Program-made: the position numbers and the translations under genes
Notes under the pieces: generated by a model
What the model saw: the letters and a program-made list of their open reading frames with translations, nothing else
Databases searched by the model: none
What the model was told of the DNA's origin: nothing
DNA from: Yamagishiella unicocca
Taxonomy: Eukaryota; Chlorophyta; Chlorophyceae; Chlamydomonadales; Volvocaceae
Length of the DNA stretch: 64,000 nucleotides
NCBI GenBank assembly: GCA_003116995.1
Contig: BDSL01000084.1
Span: forward strand, 310,001-374,000
Direction of reading: 5' to 3'
Shown here: positions 26,301-38,603 of the stretch, in pieces
How positions within the stretch are numbered: the stretch's first letter is position 1
Layout of the letters: each line of letters opens with the position of its first letter

Positions 26301-29300
26301 GGCAGTACCAACCGCACCCAGCTGCGTCACCAGCTGCCACACGCACCTGCACCAGCGGCAGCGATGTGAGCACCGCCTTGATGGACTCCTCCAGCATGCG
26401 GTACACGTCGTAGTTGCGCACCGCCTTGTTGAGCATCTTGATGTCCTTGGACAGCTTCTTGGTCTCCTCCACCAGGAAGTCAACGTCGATCTTGTCCCAC
26501 GGTGTCTTGTACCAGTCGCGGAACGTAAACATGACCGTTCCGACCGTGTCCCAGAGGCTCTTCAGGTGGCCCAGCTCCTCGCTGCAGCGCTGCAGCTTCA
26601 AGTAGTCGGACTGGTACAGCTCGAACAGGTCCTGCGTAGGGAGAGGTGGGGCAACAAACATCAAGGAGCGAGGCGGCTGTGGTTGCGGCGCAGTTGCGGT
26701 GAAGGGCAGAGGAATGGACGCCCACGATGCTATTTATGTTCAGGTTCGGTAGTTCTCACGCCCCGACGTACCTGCGCCTCCTGCAGCTGCTTTGACTCGG
26801 CAATGATGCCCAGCACCGACGGGAAGCCGTCAACGCTGCCCGAGCGGAACTCGTCCAGCATCTTGTAGGAGGGCTTGACCTGAGGGCACAAGACGAAAGC
26901 ACCGCATGTGACACACAGGGTCGGCGGATGCGAATCTCCCTTTCTGCATGTCGTTTGCAGGGCTCTACCGGGGATATTGATCCCAGTGGCCTCACATTCA
27001 CATGATCAACGGTTGCGGGTTCGTTCACTGCAGTCTACGGGCGCCCCTATATTCGCCAAACGTTCGCCCTTCCCAGCCCCCTACCTGCTCCAGCTTCAGC
27101 TCTCCGCCCACCACCGCGAACGGCGCTTTCTTCTGGAAGAAGGTGCGGAAGTCCTCAACGCGCTCGTTGAACGCGTCCGACTTGCGGCGGATCTCCACGG
27201 CTTCGGCCTGCTGGAGCGGCGCCAGCTGCTCGCGGCGGTTGAGCATCTTCTTCTTGAGGATGCGCCAGTTGAACTCGGCGTTATCCAGCTGGTGCAGCAC
27301 GGTGTCGTTCAGCTGGATTCCGAACGAGTGCAGCAGCGAGACCGTCTCCTTGAGCGGCTCGAACATGGTGTCTGTGCCCCGCTCCGTCCTGCGCCGAATA
27401 TCGCGCATGCAGGCCATGATGGAGTACAGCGCCTTGCGCTTCTCCTCCTCCTCCTCGGCCTTCCTGGCGGCAGCTGCAGTGGGGGGCGAGGCGCGGCGCC
27501 ATAGGGGTCAAAATGGCAGAGCTGGGCTACACACATGCACGGAATGATGACACATCGGCTTATCCCACCTAGGATGTCAGACCTGCACCAATGAAACCTA
27601 TCTGTCCGCATCATCGGATATACGGTAAGGTCAACACTCACCCGCCTCTTCCGTCTCCTCCTCCGCGTGGAACTCCTCCTCCTCATTGCCCTCGCCAAAC
27701 ACCTTGAGATCCAGAGTGCTGTTGGACGTGTCCATGAAGGTGTACAGCTCGGTAATGCTGTTGACCACCTTCTCCTGCGAGGCCGAAAGTGATTCCACCG
27801 AGGGAGAGGATTCAGTCGGCGCCGGCAAGCATAGACAGACATCGCCCGTCTCAACGACATTCGGTTGGCCACAAGTCCGCTTCGCCGCCCAATCCGTCAC
27901 GCATATGTTCACTAGTGTGTTCACCCACGCACGATAATCCCCAGAGCTAAGAACAGTCCCCGAATCGGTATCACGTAACGGGAACGATACAGGTATGTAT
28001 TAAAGGTGTGACTCACCTGCAGGTAGTGCGTGAAGAGGTAGACCCACTTGGAGGCCCACGTCGACAGCGCCTGACGGAGTGGCTTGGCGTTGACCTTGAC
28101 GTACCCCATGGTCATGGTGTCCTTGAAGGACGCGATTTCGGTGGAGATGTTCTTGTACTTGCCGATCTGGTGTTCAGGACAGGCAAAGGTAGGCACGCAA
28201 GCTTGATTGAAGGGGATAGGCACGCAGGTTGCAATGAAGGGGTGTGATGTATAATTGTAGCACATTGCAGCGGGGTATATCAAACACACAACGAAAACCA
28301 TTTGCTTTCCGATGAACCACCAAGTAACACAGCCAGTCCTGCCAATTGTGCGTATGCCAGCTGTCTTCTCGTTTTGCCATATTGTAAGCCTTGTGGTCGC
28401 CAACACACCCCGGCCTCATCCCGCAATCCAAGAACGCTGACATCGGTGTGCCCACCTGCTCCTCGAACTTCGCCAAAGGCGGGTCGTCCTTGGTACCATC
28501 CGGCAGGGTGGCGCCATTGTCGGTGATGAACTGCTGCAGCGTGGCATGCAGGTCCTGCTTCCACAGGTAGTCGAACTTGGCGAACTGCGCCTTGAACTCC
28601 TCGCAGCGGGACTCGTTGGCAAGCGTCACGATCATGACCTGTGGTCGCGAGCATCAAAACGATGAGATTGCACTTCATAAGGCTTCCTGAGCGGACAGGG
28701 GGCCTTTGAAAGGACACATGACGGTTTTGTTGAGCGGGCAGGGGGCCTTTGAAAGGACACATGACGGATTACACCGCGGTTCGCGGTTGCCTTCCTAATA
28801 AGCGTCCCTGGCACCCACGCCCACGACCGTGAGTCTCCACACCCAAACATGGCCCCGGCCCCCTTCCATCTGCAGGTCCCACCTGGTTGAGGGAGTCGTA
28901 CACCTCAAAATCCTCCTCGAGCTCTTTGGCGTAGTTGCCCTCGCCCACATCCAGGCGCTTCATGAGCTGCCCGATTTCAAGGAAGGACTGCAGCCACTTC
29001 TTGATCATGTCGCGGACGCCCGGCTTGGTGCCGCCCTCGCCCAGCTCTGGCTTCCAGACAATGTCCGGCGCCACCAGCTCCACCTGGATCTCCAGCAGCG
29101 GGCTGCTGTCGGACTTGGCGAGGATGTCCGGGTCGATCTGGATTGTTCGGGACACCGGGCATGTTATCAGCTAGTGCAGTGCCAAAAAGGCCTGGAAGGA
29201 GATCTCAGTCGGTTGATAGGCACGCAGACTTCGGTAGGCACACAAAGCCCTGATACACAGCAGAGCCCTGCACCCAGTCGGCTGATACTCAGCTGAGCCC

Positions 29301-32300
29301 TGCCCCCTTTACTCTGAAACATGCGCCAAACCTCAGCCCGCCCCAAAACGGCGCATAACCCCCTATGATTCCGTCAGCTGATACCCAACCCAGTTCAGCC
29401 CCAACACCAACCCATTTCGATGCCCCCTGTGCTGCACCACCAACCTGGGACAGGAGGTAGCGCACGGTGCTGATGATGGCCGCGGAGAAGCCATCTATGA
29501 CGATGTTGGAGAAGTAGTCTACGTAGGCGCGCCAGGAGGCAGCGCCCTTGCTGACCTTGAGCACACGGTTGCTGGACGACAGCAGCTTGGTGATCTCCTT
29601 GCCGGCGTCACGGATTTCCGAGTGCCGCTGCTGGATGAGCTGGTTGAACGCGTCGTTCAGCTCGTCGAAGGAGTATGTCTTGCCGTCCTTGCGCTCGAAC
29701 ATGAGGTTCTTCTCCCACTGAAGCAGGATGTTCTGAGTAGCGCGGACATTGTCCTTGATGGTGTTAAGGACCAGGTCGACGTCCTTCACCAGCTCCATAC
29801 ACTCCTTGATGTACACATCGATGCCCTCGTTCTTCCAGTTAAGCTCGGCCAGGCCGCGGTTGAGCGCCTGCTCCACGGCGTCCAGCTTCTGCTGCACAAG
29901 CGGCTTCTCAACAACCAGGATGGTGCGCTGCACCTTGTTATAGATGCTGCAAATCAGGTCCAAGCTGCTGATCTGCTGGCGAAACGTGTCGGATGACGAG
30001 AACAGGTCCTTGGCGCTGTCAGGTACGGCAATCGCCGCTGTCTCTTTTGGCGTCGCATCCCCGACACCTCCTCCCCGCTCCGGCGACGACGTCTCCAGCA
30101 GCAGGAAGTACTTGGTCTCGCGCAGCAGGCGTACTAGCGCGGGGTCGAAGTTGACTCCCAGCACCCGGATGCCATCCGCCGTCATCTCCACCAGCTGCAG
30201 AAGCGGCAGGTTGAGCTTCTCATCGCTGGTGGCCGCCACCTGCGCGCACCACGCGTCCACGGCCCGCTTGCGGTACTCGGTCATCTCCTCCCACAGGTGG
30301 TCGTACGTCCGCTGGATCTCCTTGAAGAGCTCGGACTCCAGGACCATCTTGTTCATGGTCAGCAGCCGGTCCATGGGGTCCTTGATGCGTTCCATGAGGC
30401 CGCGAACCCAGTACGCGGCACCCGAGTAGGGGGCGCTGTTCTTGGCAACGATGGGCCGGTCCTTGTACTGGTGGAAAAGGTCGGCCACGTCCTTCAGGTC
30501 TCGCGCGTAGCTGTTGAGCAGGTCCGTGTGCTTCTTCTCCAGGTCGTGCGCAATCACCTCGCGGTCAAGCAGGCCCTCGAAGCTGTCAAGGAGCTTGAAG
30601 GTGGTGCCGATGGTGGTGCAGTCGTCGAAGGCCTAGAAGGATTGTAGCGAGGGGTGCCGAAGTGGTCGAGGAGCAGAACCAATCGTGCGATGGAGGTGGT
30701 GAGGGAAGGCCAACCAGGACAAGAGAGGCGACGAAGCGGCGGCCAAAGATGATGCCACAGGACCACATGGGGGAAAGGCAGGGGAGCAGAGGTCATAAAT
30801 GGTTTTGCAAGGACCGGGGGCCAGGCCCAAGGAACGCTTCGCATACACCTAACTGTTTTTCTGTCACCATATTGGAGAGCATTTCCAGCCACGCAAGGGA
30901 ATGGCTTTGCAGTGCACCCAACACAATACGCCCGCAGGGGAGAAGACACAAGACACACCGCACACCGCAATCCTGGCGAAATGGTTTTGTTGCGCACCTG
31001 GATGATGATGGCCGCCAGCCGGCGCTCCAGCTCCTTGATGACAACGCGGAAGCCATAGAAGTCCTCGTCGAACTGCTTTGCGTCCACGTCCATGACGTCG
31101 TAAGTGACCTGCAAGCAAGACAGCGTTGAGACAATGCTGTCAAAATAAGTCTCCTATATCCGGAACAAAAAGCCAAAGGCGCAGGTCCTAGGGACGGAAG
31201 TATAAACACAATCCGTTCGGTTGCATTTTTCCTAGCGTTGGTGCCCTTTCCAAGCCGCCCACCTGCTGGAACTTCTCCACCGCCGTGGTGAAGTCCTGGT
31301 GAATGGCCTTCACGCCGTTTGTGAGCACCTTGCCCTTCGTGCCGCCAATCTCCACGCGCTCCAGCCGGTTGAACTGCATGCACGTGGACATGAGGTCCAT
31401 CATGTCGTGGCAGCGCTCCAGAAAGGAGTCCAGTCGCGCGAAGAGCGAGTTGTTTTGGAACTTCCAGGGGTTGTCCGGCGTGTCCTGCAGGCTGAGGGCG
31501 CGGTACTCGAAGTAGTAGTTCTTAAAGGTGCCCAGCACACGCAGTGTCATCCGCAGCTTGTCGACAGCCTCCGATGGCTCCATCTGGATCAGGTCGCTGC
31601 CGGGCACGAACTTGCACGCCTGAGGAAGAGCGTAACAGCATGGTTGGAGCACAGCACGGATGAAACCGCGTTTCCTAACTGGACCCTGGGAGCAGCCCTA
31701 GGCCACGTTCCCAGGCGCTATCAATAGTTTTAACCTATTAAAGCGTGTATGTCAAACACAACACACAATATTTAGAATTGACTATTAGATACTCGCTTTT
31801 GCGGTCCCAAAAGGCTGGAATTTACCTTTTTATCTACATAAATGTTTTACCCATACCCCGACTGGTATCAGTTAAGCTACAGCGTTGCTTAACTACGCCT
31901 GTAGTTTAATTATTATAATCGGGGATCCGCTGCAGCTGCCCCCCCCCCGTAACCGCCATAAATGCAGCCGCGTGCGTGACAGTCTCGCTGGAATAGGGGT
32001 CTCTGACCAGACGCGGAGAACAGCCCTAGGCCACCTTCTCAGCTGCTATCGAATCCAGCTGGAATCGCCATAAACCTGCTACCAACTACCAATAGAAGGT
32101 TTATGGCAATTGCAGCTGGATTCGATGGCAGGCATGAAGTATGCAGGCACTGATGATGGTGCCCTAAACCTGCTGTTCTTGCACTGACTGTGCACCCGTC
32201 ACGTTGGATACAGCGCCCATGCCCTTGCCTGCTCTATGGTACTTTGGCTTCGCGTGACAGCGCCCGTGGCCCAGCCTGCCCTATGGCACTTTGCTTTCGC

Positions 32301-34644
32301 GTGACAGCGCCCGTGCCCCAGCCTGCCCTATGGCACTTTGCTTTCGCGTGACCAACCGCTTTCTGACACACCTGCATGATCAGGTCGTTGCAGATCTCCT
32401 GCATGAGCGTCACGAATCGCGTGCTGCTATTGTACGATCTGCTGTGCTTCCAAATCAGCATCAGCGTGTGCATGATGGGCTTAAACAGGTCAACAAGCTG
32501 CGGGAAGTCGTCCATGGTGTTCAGCTTCTCCAGGTACTTGCGCAGCGGCTTGAGGAACTTGACGTTGTCGTTGGCCTCCTGGCGGGCCGCCTCCACCTCG
32601 CGGAAAAGCCGCTGGAAGGCGGGGTAGTAGGTGCTCTTAGCCAGCTCCAGAACCTTCACCACCTTCTGTGTTTTCTCCCCAGTCAGCTGCTCGTGGATGG
32701 AGTTGAAGTTGGCTGCACGCTCCGACCAAAAGTTCACCTCCGTCAGCGGGCCAGGGTATGCACCGGGCTCCTGCACGGCATTATGCGACACCGAAGAACG
32801 TGAGTGCAGCACGGAAATGCTGATGTGCTGTTTCCAGCCGGAGAGCACCCCTACTAGACACATCATTCCAACCAGAAGAACTATCACCAAACTGGCAGGG
32901 TGGGGAAATCAACGCTCACTGCCCGTAGCAGCGCATGTGCTGATTGTTTCGACCGCAGCCCCCGAGGACACAGTACAGGTCCCACATGCATCATTGCCAG
33001 TTCCTTTTCTGTGATCATTACTGTACGGCGGGTTCGGACGCGAGTGCCATATAGCCGTCCATATGCCACGTGGCGAATGATGGAAGTTATTATTATGTTC
33101 TGCCGTGCGGCAGCAGTTGAAATGCCTGCCATTAACGCTATCCTAATTTGCCGTTAGCACAACACACCAACGTGTTTGCTATCCAATCCCGTGTCTTTAC
33201 GCAGCGTGAGCACAGCCGCAGCAATACGAGGACATCAAGCGGCCACAACGTCAACGCATCACCTCCCGTCACACCGACGCAGGGAGCTGCCCATTTAATG
33301 CAGGGACAGGTTCACCGAGATTTCCGCCTAGATAACCACAGCCCGACCGTGCCGCGAAGGCCGCCATTCATGCGCCACGAGTGCTTACAGCCGTGTGTAT
33401 TGTAAACCTTCACGTAAAGACTGCTTGCAAGCTGCTCCCCGAAGCCGCGGAACTTATTCATCGAATCTTCCACTAGGTCAGAAGCGAGAACCCAGCGCGG
33501 CTTTCCGTTTGCCGTTTGCCGCAACAATCCGTTAGCCGTATACCACCGCCCATTGCATACCTTGAGCGGGCCATCGGGGTCCGACTTCAGCACATTCTTA
33601 ATCTGCTTCGTCCAGGTGACAATAGCGCTCTCGAGGATGTGAATCTTATCCTGGTCCTTCAGGCTGTTCATGTGCTGCTCCGGTTGCAACGTGGGCACCG
33701 TGGTCTGGGGTGGCAGCGGCAGAAGTGTCTGTCCCTTCATCTGGCCAATAGTGACGAACACTGCGTCCAAGCACAATGGGGGTCAACGGGGGTAAGTATG
33801 TGGAGGGGCAGCTACAGGCCCGATCGGCGACCAGCGCCAACAGGGTTTGCATCCCCACGTTAAGGACACCACTTCCTCTACGCCTCTCCTGATAGAGGCC
33901 GTCACGAACACCACCCATCACAGGCATGGTCATATGCGCACCGTACCGTTAGATACGAACTTGTGCAAGTTTTCCGTGACCTCCTTGGCCACGACATCTG
34001 GCCAACCCTGCTGGTTCGCTGGTGCTGTAAGCACGGGCATAAACACATCCTGGGAGATAGCCGCCAATGTATCCAGCGGGTTCTCCGAGATCTCGCCGTG
34101 AATGACCTGCAAACACACATGCAGCTTGCTGAGGCACACCCGGTGGCACCCTTTCAGACAGGTTTGCGCAAGCCACGCACCAGCTTCTTAATGCTGTCAT
34201 TGTCAAGCTTTATGTCCTGGAGCTTCAGGAAGTACACGGTCTTCTTCTTGAACTTGGGCGGGGGCTTGATGGTCTGCAAGGCGGACAGTGCATCTTTGCA
34301 ACCCATCTAAAAACGACCACCAACGTCAGGCTATATGAGGCAACCTTACCGCGCCCAAATCCTTGCCGTCCACGGCAATGAGCAACCGCTTTGTGTTTGG
34401 CTCCTCAAGGAATTGAGTGATTGGCGTCCTGCACATTCGCCCAGGCAACCCAGCTTAGTGGTCCAAAGCTAAGTTGCCTTCAACCAGGTCCATTGACGCA
34501 CCTGCCATCGCCATTGAGTAGCTTCTCATAGGCAGTGTCAGGGACCTTCAGACATGAGCAGACACGGTCGCGGATATAATCGTAACGAATATCCTTGACG
34601 GGGCCTGACGGAGCCACAGCTGTGGCCTGCTCCTCTTCAGCCAT
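11320..34644 (-). CDS. ODA4: Outer-arm axonemal dynein heavy chain, beta type
   Basis: One gene of about 40 exons over 23 kb, start ATG at 34644 and stop at 11322-11320. The first eight exons were checked by phase (34644-34502, 34428-34350, 34273-34181, 34106-33947, 33760-33561, 32770-32372, 31619-31263, 31108-30998). In transcript order it encodes the tail and linker (about 34.6-24.4 kb), then the AAA ring. AAA1 has GPAGTGKT near 23.83 kb and CFDEFNR; AAA2 has GSAGCGKT near 22.07 kb; AAA3 has GNTGTGKS near 20.56 kb with VDDMNMP; AAA4 has GVGGSGKQS near 18.76 kb. The stalk coiled coils lie at about 17.5-16.4 kb, then AAA5, AAA6 and a C-terminal domain ending [13 protein letters not shown]. 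All four P-loops are intact, so the protein looks functional. It would drive ciliary beating as part of the outer dynein arm. The beta assignment rests on AAA1 to AAA2 sequence resembling the DNAH9/11/17 class (ALFRP..MVVPD..LICEIML) rather than the DNAH5/8 (gamma) class. The symbol is by analogy with Chlamydomonas. Confidence 0.9.
28190..28243. repeat. Two-unit 27-bp repeat in a dynein intron
   Basis: Two adjacent imperfect units starting taggcacgca and ending in gaagggg lie at 28190-28216 and 28217-28243, between two tail-coding exons. Confidence 0.7.
28689..28767. repeat. Duplicated 36-bp segment in a dynein intron
   Basis: The segment starting gagcgg.cagggggccttt occurs at 28689-28724 and again at 28732-28767 with one mismatch, inside the intron upstream (in gene order) of the tail exon starting near 28635. 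Confidence 0.85.
32048..32126. repeat. 30-bp inverted repeat (stem-loop) in a dynein intron
   Basis: The left arm 32048-32077 and right arm 32097-32126 are inverted copies with about 28 of 30 positions matching, separated by a 19-nt loop. They lie in the intron 32371-31620 of the dynein gene. The arms begin ATCGAATCCAGCTG. The element could be a small foldback transposon or a structured intron RNA; no target-site duplication was recognised. Confidence 0.8.
32233..32351. repeat. 47-48-bp tandem repeat, 2.5 copies, in a dynein intron
   Basis: Units beginning ctatgg.actttg.cttcgc start at 32233, 32281 and 32328, the last truncated by the donor side of the intron. Copies differ at few positions. 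Confidence 0.85.
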
Positions 34645-36473
34645 TAGACTGCGAGGACGCTATTAATGTCGAGCGTCACGGTTAAAGCGCATGCTCCTAT
34701 TTCCGTTCTTGTGACACGGCTTTGACGGTGTATGTGCCTGCTATCTACTACCGCTTTATGACGTATTAATTGTGCTAGGAAACAACAACAGTCTGGCATC
34801 GGTCCCGAGCATTGAGTCGTTCCCTCTCGTTCCTCAAAGAACGTACGGATAAGTCAAGCGACAAAGCCCAACATCATGCCCCGGAAACACAATACTGTTA
34901 TAATATGCGGGTCTTATTATCGTCTCGAAGCAGCCCTTAAACCCGTGGGCCGCGTCCCCTGGTTCCTGCCCTCATTGTCAACTGGACGTAGGGTTCAATC
35001 AAGCGTGAAAGCCACATATCAGCTATGAAATAACCCTGGACTTTAGGCACCTGCTGGCCTAAGGAATGTACACATTCAAATCGCACGGAACATGAGGACT
35101 CAACTCGCACACAACAGGTCCTGAACATGTGGAAATGCACGGGGGACAGCTGTTATGGGGTTTCAAGGGTTTATACACTTCAGAAAACGCGGCTTGGTCG
35201 CAAGGCTTGCAGGGGTCTTTTGGAGCCTTGTAAGGGCTATCACTCCCTCCCCCTGCGGAGCCGCTTTCGGGCTTCCCCGCCCTTGTGTTCCAGGGTACGC
35301 CATATCATACGCCCGCATTTTTCCCGTGTAGACACGTCCTTGCCCTTGCTAGTATCCTGAGCTCAGTCGTCCGTTTCGTTTCGTTGTCTCCATTTGTGAC
35401 CCTGAAGTGACCGACGTGGCTCTTTACCGCTCACAGCTGGGCCTGGCTGGGCCAATTGGCCGGGCGTGCCACCAGCCAGCTCATGGCGTTACGCTATTGC
35501 TGGTCGCGGGTTTCGTTTCCACTACGGCGTTGCCTACCGAGCCCCACGCGATGCACAGACTAACCACACCCAGCCACACCACCTCAATAGGACTCCATAC
35601 CGTACGGACACAAGCATTTGGGGCGTTTATTTCGCTCATGGCGAAAGCACGTTTCCAACTGATCTGGGCTGGTGCTCAATGCTGGGCTGGTGCACTGCGA
35701 CTGCTGCCTACCGCCCAAACGAAAGCTTGGGACATTTCAAGCAGGCGGTCACCCGGCCAGCACGGCCTGGCAGAGTTGGGCGAGTTGGGTCGCTGTCACG
35801 CCGTGCTACCGCCGTGCTGTCCTTTACAAAACTGCAGCTGACGTAGCAGTGTCGGAGATGTGGCATGGCACTGCGAGGCTTGGAGGAGCGACTGCCGTGC
35901 GATACCCATGAACACACCTAGGGCCGCCCCTGGCCGCCATCCTCAGTGGTGAAAACCGCTCCGCACTGGAGCCTTGCCGCGTATAAGCGAAATGCGGCAC
36001 ATTGAGACATGCGGGTCACAATAATGAGCTATTACAGTGCCCTCAAGCCCGGGCGAACCCAGAACAAGAAGAGCGGCCCATGTCCGTGGCCTCACCCTGC
36101 TCACAATATGAGAGCCGGGGCTGAACCCAGCAGACGCCCCGAAGCCTCGAAAGGCACAGAAGTATGCTCAAGCCTACAAACTCAAATTATGTGCAATTTC
36201 CGGAGCTCCCATCCTCGTGCGTGCCTGCAGTACAATCCGCACACACATTCCACGCAGGACAACGACCCGCGATCTGTTTATTGCGGACGAGCTCGGATTT
36301 TACATGTAACCACCCATTTCGGTCATAAACAGTCGGGAATTATACTATAACCAATTCTAAATCTGTAAACCACCTATGGTCTGACCGATGCTCAGAAGCC
36401 AACGCCTTGGTGTTAAACTGTGGCAACTATCAAGCACTTTCAGGCTTCTTTACGATATAGAGTTTAGGATTTC
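34645..36473. other. Divergent intergenic region between dynein and HAD genes
   Basis: No gene is supportable. The dynein gene reads left from 34644 and the HAD gene reads right from 36474, so both promoters should lie here. Open frames at 35407-35846 have no recognisable domain and no coherent splice structure. Confidence 0.5.
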
Positions 36474-38603
36474 ATGACAATGTTGGCCAGGTGCCTCGTC
36501 GCCGTCGGCTCCCGAGGCGGGAGCTTGAGTTGCCGTCTAACTGGCCTTTATTATGGGCAACGCTCATTCTTATCGGGACTATGTAGCAGTGCCTCCAGCG
36601 CCGACAATCATCCTACGGCGCCGCGCTTACCGGCTGAGGCGTTCGCCAAAGCTAGGATTGCCGAATGGAGGCCTTGCTACCGGGCAGTATTGGTAGATGC
36701 CGCGGGGACCTTCCTGATACCCTCAGAGCCCGTCTCCACCGTTTATTTGCGGTACGCTCGGCCCCATGGTTGCCGGTTGAACGACGAGGAGGTGCTCCAG
36801 CGGTTCCGGAGGTGCGCTCGTAACGCAGGATAGTGCCGCGTTAGGGCGAGGCGAAGTGCCGGGGCGGCTCTCTGGGGACACGTTTGGTACAGCATGAGCT
36901 TGTGACAGGTGTCCCGTGGTTCACGACGCCCATGCGGTGATACGGTGGCCTGGGCTGTCACTCCGAATGGACCTGCACACGCCTCCTAGCCGCAGCGGTG
37001 TCCTGCGCGACGACTGCCAGTGCGCCTAGGCGTCCAGCGCACCTGCCTCTCACCCCCGGTGCAACAGCCAACAGCGCACAACCACACAGCACTTCACCTC
37101 GCCGCGTGCTCGCTCCTGCAACCTTTGCTCGTTCGACCCCGGATGCGACACTGCCGGCCAGGGTGTACAACATGCCGTGGGCGGAAAGTCCTCTCCGCTA
37201 CGTGGGGGACGCGCGGCCTTTCTGGCGCCGCATAGTGGAGCACTCGACCGGCTGCGACAAGCCCGAGGTCAGGCAGGAGTGAGGTCCGGGTTTGGGAATG
37301 TGCATCGAGGCACAGGGGCGTGTATGTGTGCGGGTGGCGAGGCACTCAGACGCCGCGTCGCTGGTCCACCGCGTCACTGCCGCGTCCAAGTGTGACACGA
37401 TGGTGCCTCCAACCCTGCCAGACCTTGTGTGGGTTACCAGTCATTACTGTCTTCTCGCCCTTGGGGATGCAATTATTGTACAGGTTTCGGAGGCAATCTA
37501 CCAGTACTATTCCCGCGCGGAGGCGTGGCGTGTAACTCCTGGTGAGCGCGAGGCTGGGGGCAGTGGAGGTGCACCCTCGATGAGTTTCCGCGCGCTCTGG
37601 CAAATTCGATACGCCTTGCCCAGTTGCGTTACGATCGAAATGCGTCGGTCACACAAGCAGGCCGCCTATGGACTGCTAACCTACTTGTTTTCCGGATCTG
37701 CGCTCCGCCGCCAGGTGCCGTAGCGGCGTTACAGCGACTCAAGTCTGCTGGGGTACTGCTGGCGGTGGTGTCAAACTTTGATACTCGGCTGCGGCCGCTG
37801 CTCCGGGATTTGGGCGTGGAGGGGCTCTTCGACGCCGTCATCGTATCCGCTGAGGTGATCCGGGGAGGCCTCCCTGGAGCCGGCGGGCTGTCGCGCGGTG
37901 TTGGTCGCACCGCGTGGGACGCTCAAACCGCATTCATCCTCAGGATGATCCTCAAGGCCGAAAACTGAGCGGAGAGGAGTTGTACAGCTGCACCGATTAC
38001 CTTGATGCAATGCGGGACGGTTTGCTCTTCACTTACTCGTTTTTTGACGCGTCCAATCAGCCGTACTGTCCTGCCATGCCAGCACCACTCGCTCGATCAC
38101 ACCCGGCCCCACCTCACGTCACCTGACCTCGCGGGCCTTATTGGCCTCTCCGCTGCCGCGCCCGTCAGGTGTACGCTGAGAAACCCAACCCGGTGATCTT
38201 CGACGCGGCAGTCCGCACGCTCAGCGCGGCGGCAACGACCCGCGGGACGGTCCCCATCTCGTCGCTGGCTGACGCGTCCAGCTATGGCCACGCCTCTGCC
38301 TGCCCCATCCCCTCCTCCTCCCTCCCCGCCTTTGCCGACTTCGGCCCTCTGGTTTCGGGGCAACCGCGAGGCCCCACCAACCTCGTCCCGGACTTCGGGC
38401 CGCTGGCTCCGGAGCAGGTCGTACACGTGGGCGACGACCGTCGCAACGACTGCTGGGGTGCTCGCGATGCTGGCATCACGGCGTGGCTGTGGGGGTACGA
38501 CGTGCGCAGCTGGGAGGAGGTGGCGGATCGGGTGCTGCTGGGGAGCCAGGTGAGGGCGGGCGCCAGAGGCGGAACGCGGGGACGGTGTTGCCGCGGGTGG
38601 TAA
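36474..38603 (+). CDS. HAD-superfamily hydrolase-like protein, HDHD3 type, probably organelle-targeted
   Basis: Exons 36474-36811, 37162-37267, 37484-37541, 37715-37854 and 38169 onward join in phase to about 341 codons by 38549. Residues 1-45 are rich in Arg, Ser, Ala and Leu with no acids, as in a mitochondrial or plastid transit peptide. HAD motif I is LVDAAGT, so the nucleophile Asp is present but the +2 acid-base Asp is Ala. Motif II is VVSNFD, the motif III Lys is in YAEKPN, and motif IV is VGDDRRND. The cap region includes YNMPWAESPLRYV and FWRRIV. About 55 residues rich in Ser, Ala and Pro separate the motif III helix from motif IV; they may be a real insertion or an unrecognised intron. 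Plant and animal HDHD3-like proteins share this DxxGT pattern, so classical phosphatase activity is doubtful. The 3' end is uncertain: 38603 is the read-through stop, but a donor at 38550 would allow another exon near 38.8 kb. Confidence 0.7.

Noticed and set aside
28140..29300. Possible second gene within the dynein locus on the plus strand
   Set aside because: The frames are antisense shadows of dynein exons with high GC third positions.
35407..35846. Two overlapping plus-strand frames in the dynein-HAD spacer
   Set aside because: No recognisable domain or splice structure; both frames being open suggests composition rather than coding.
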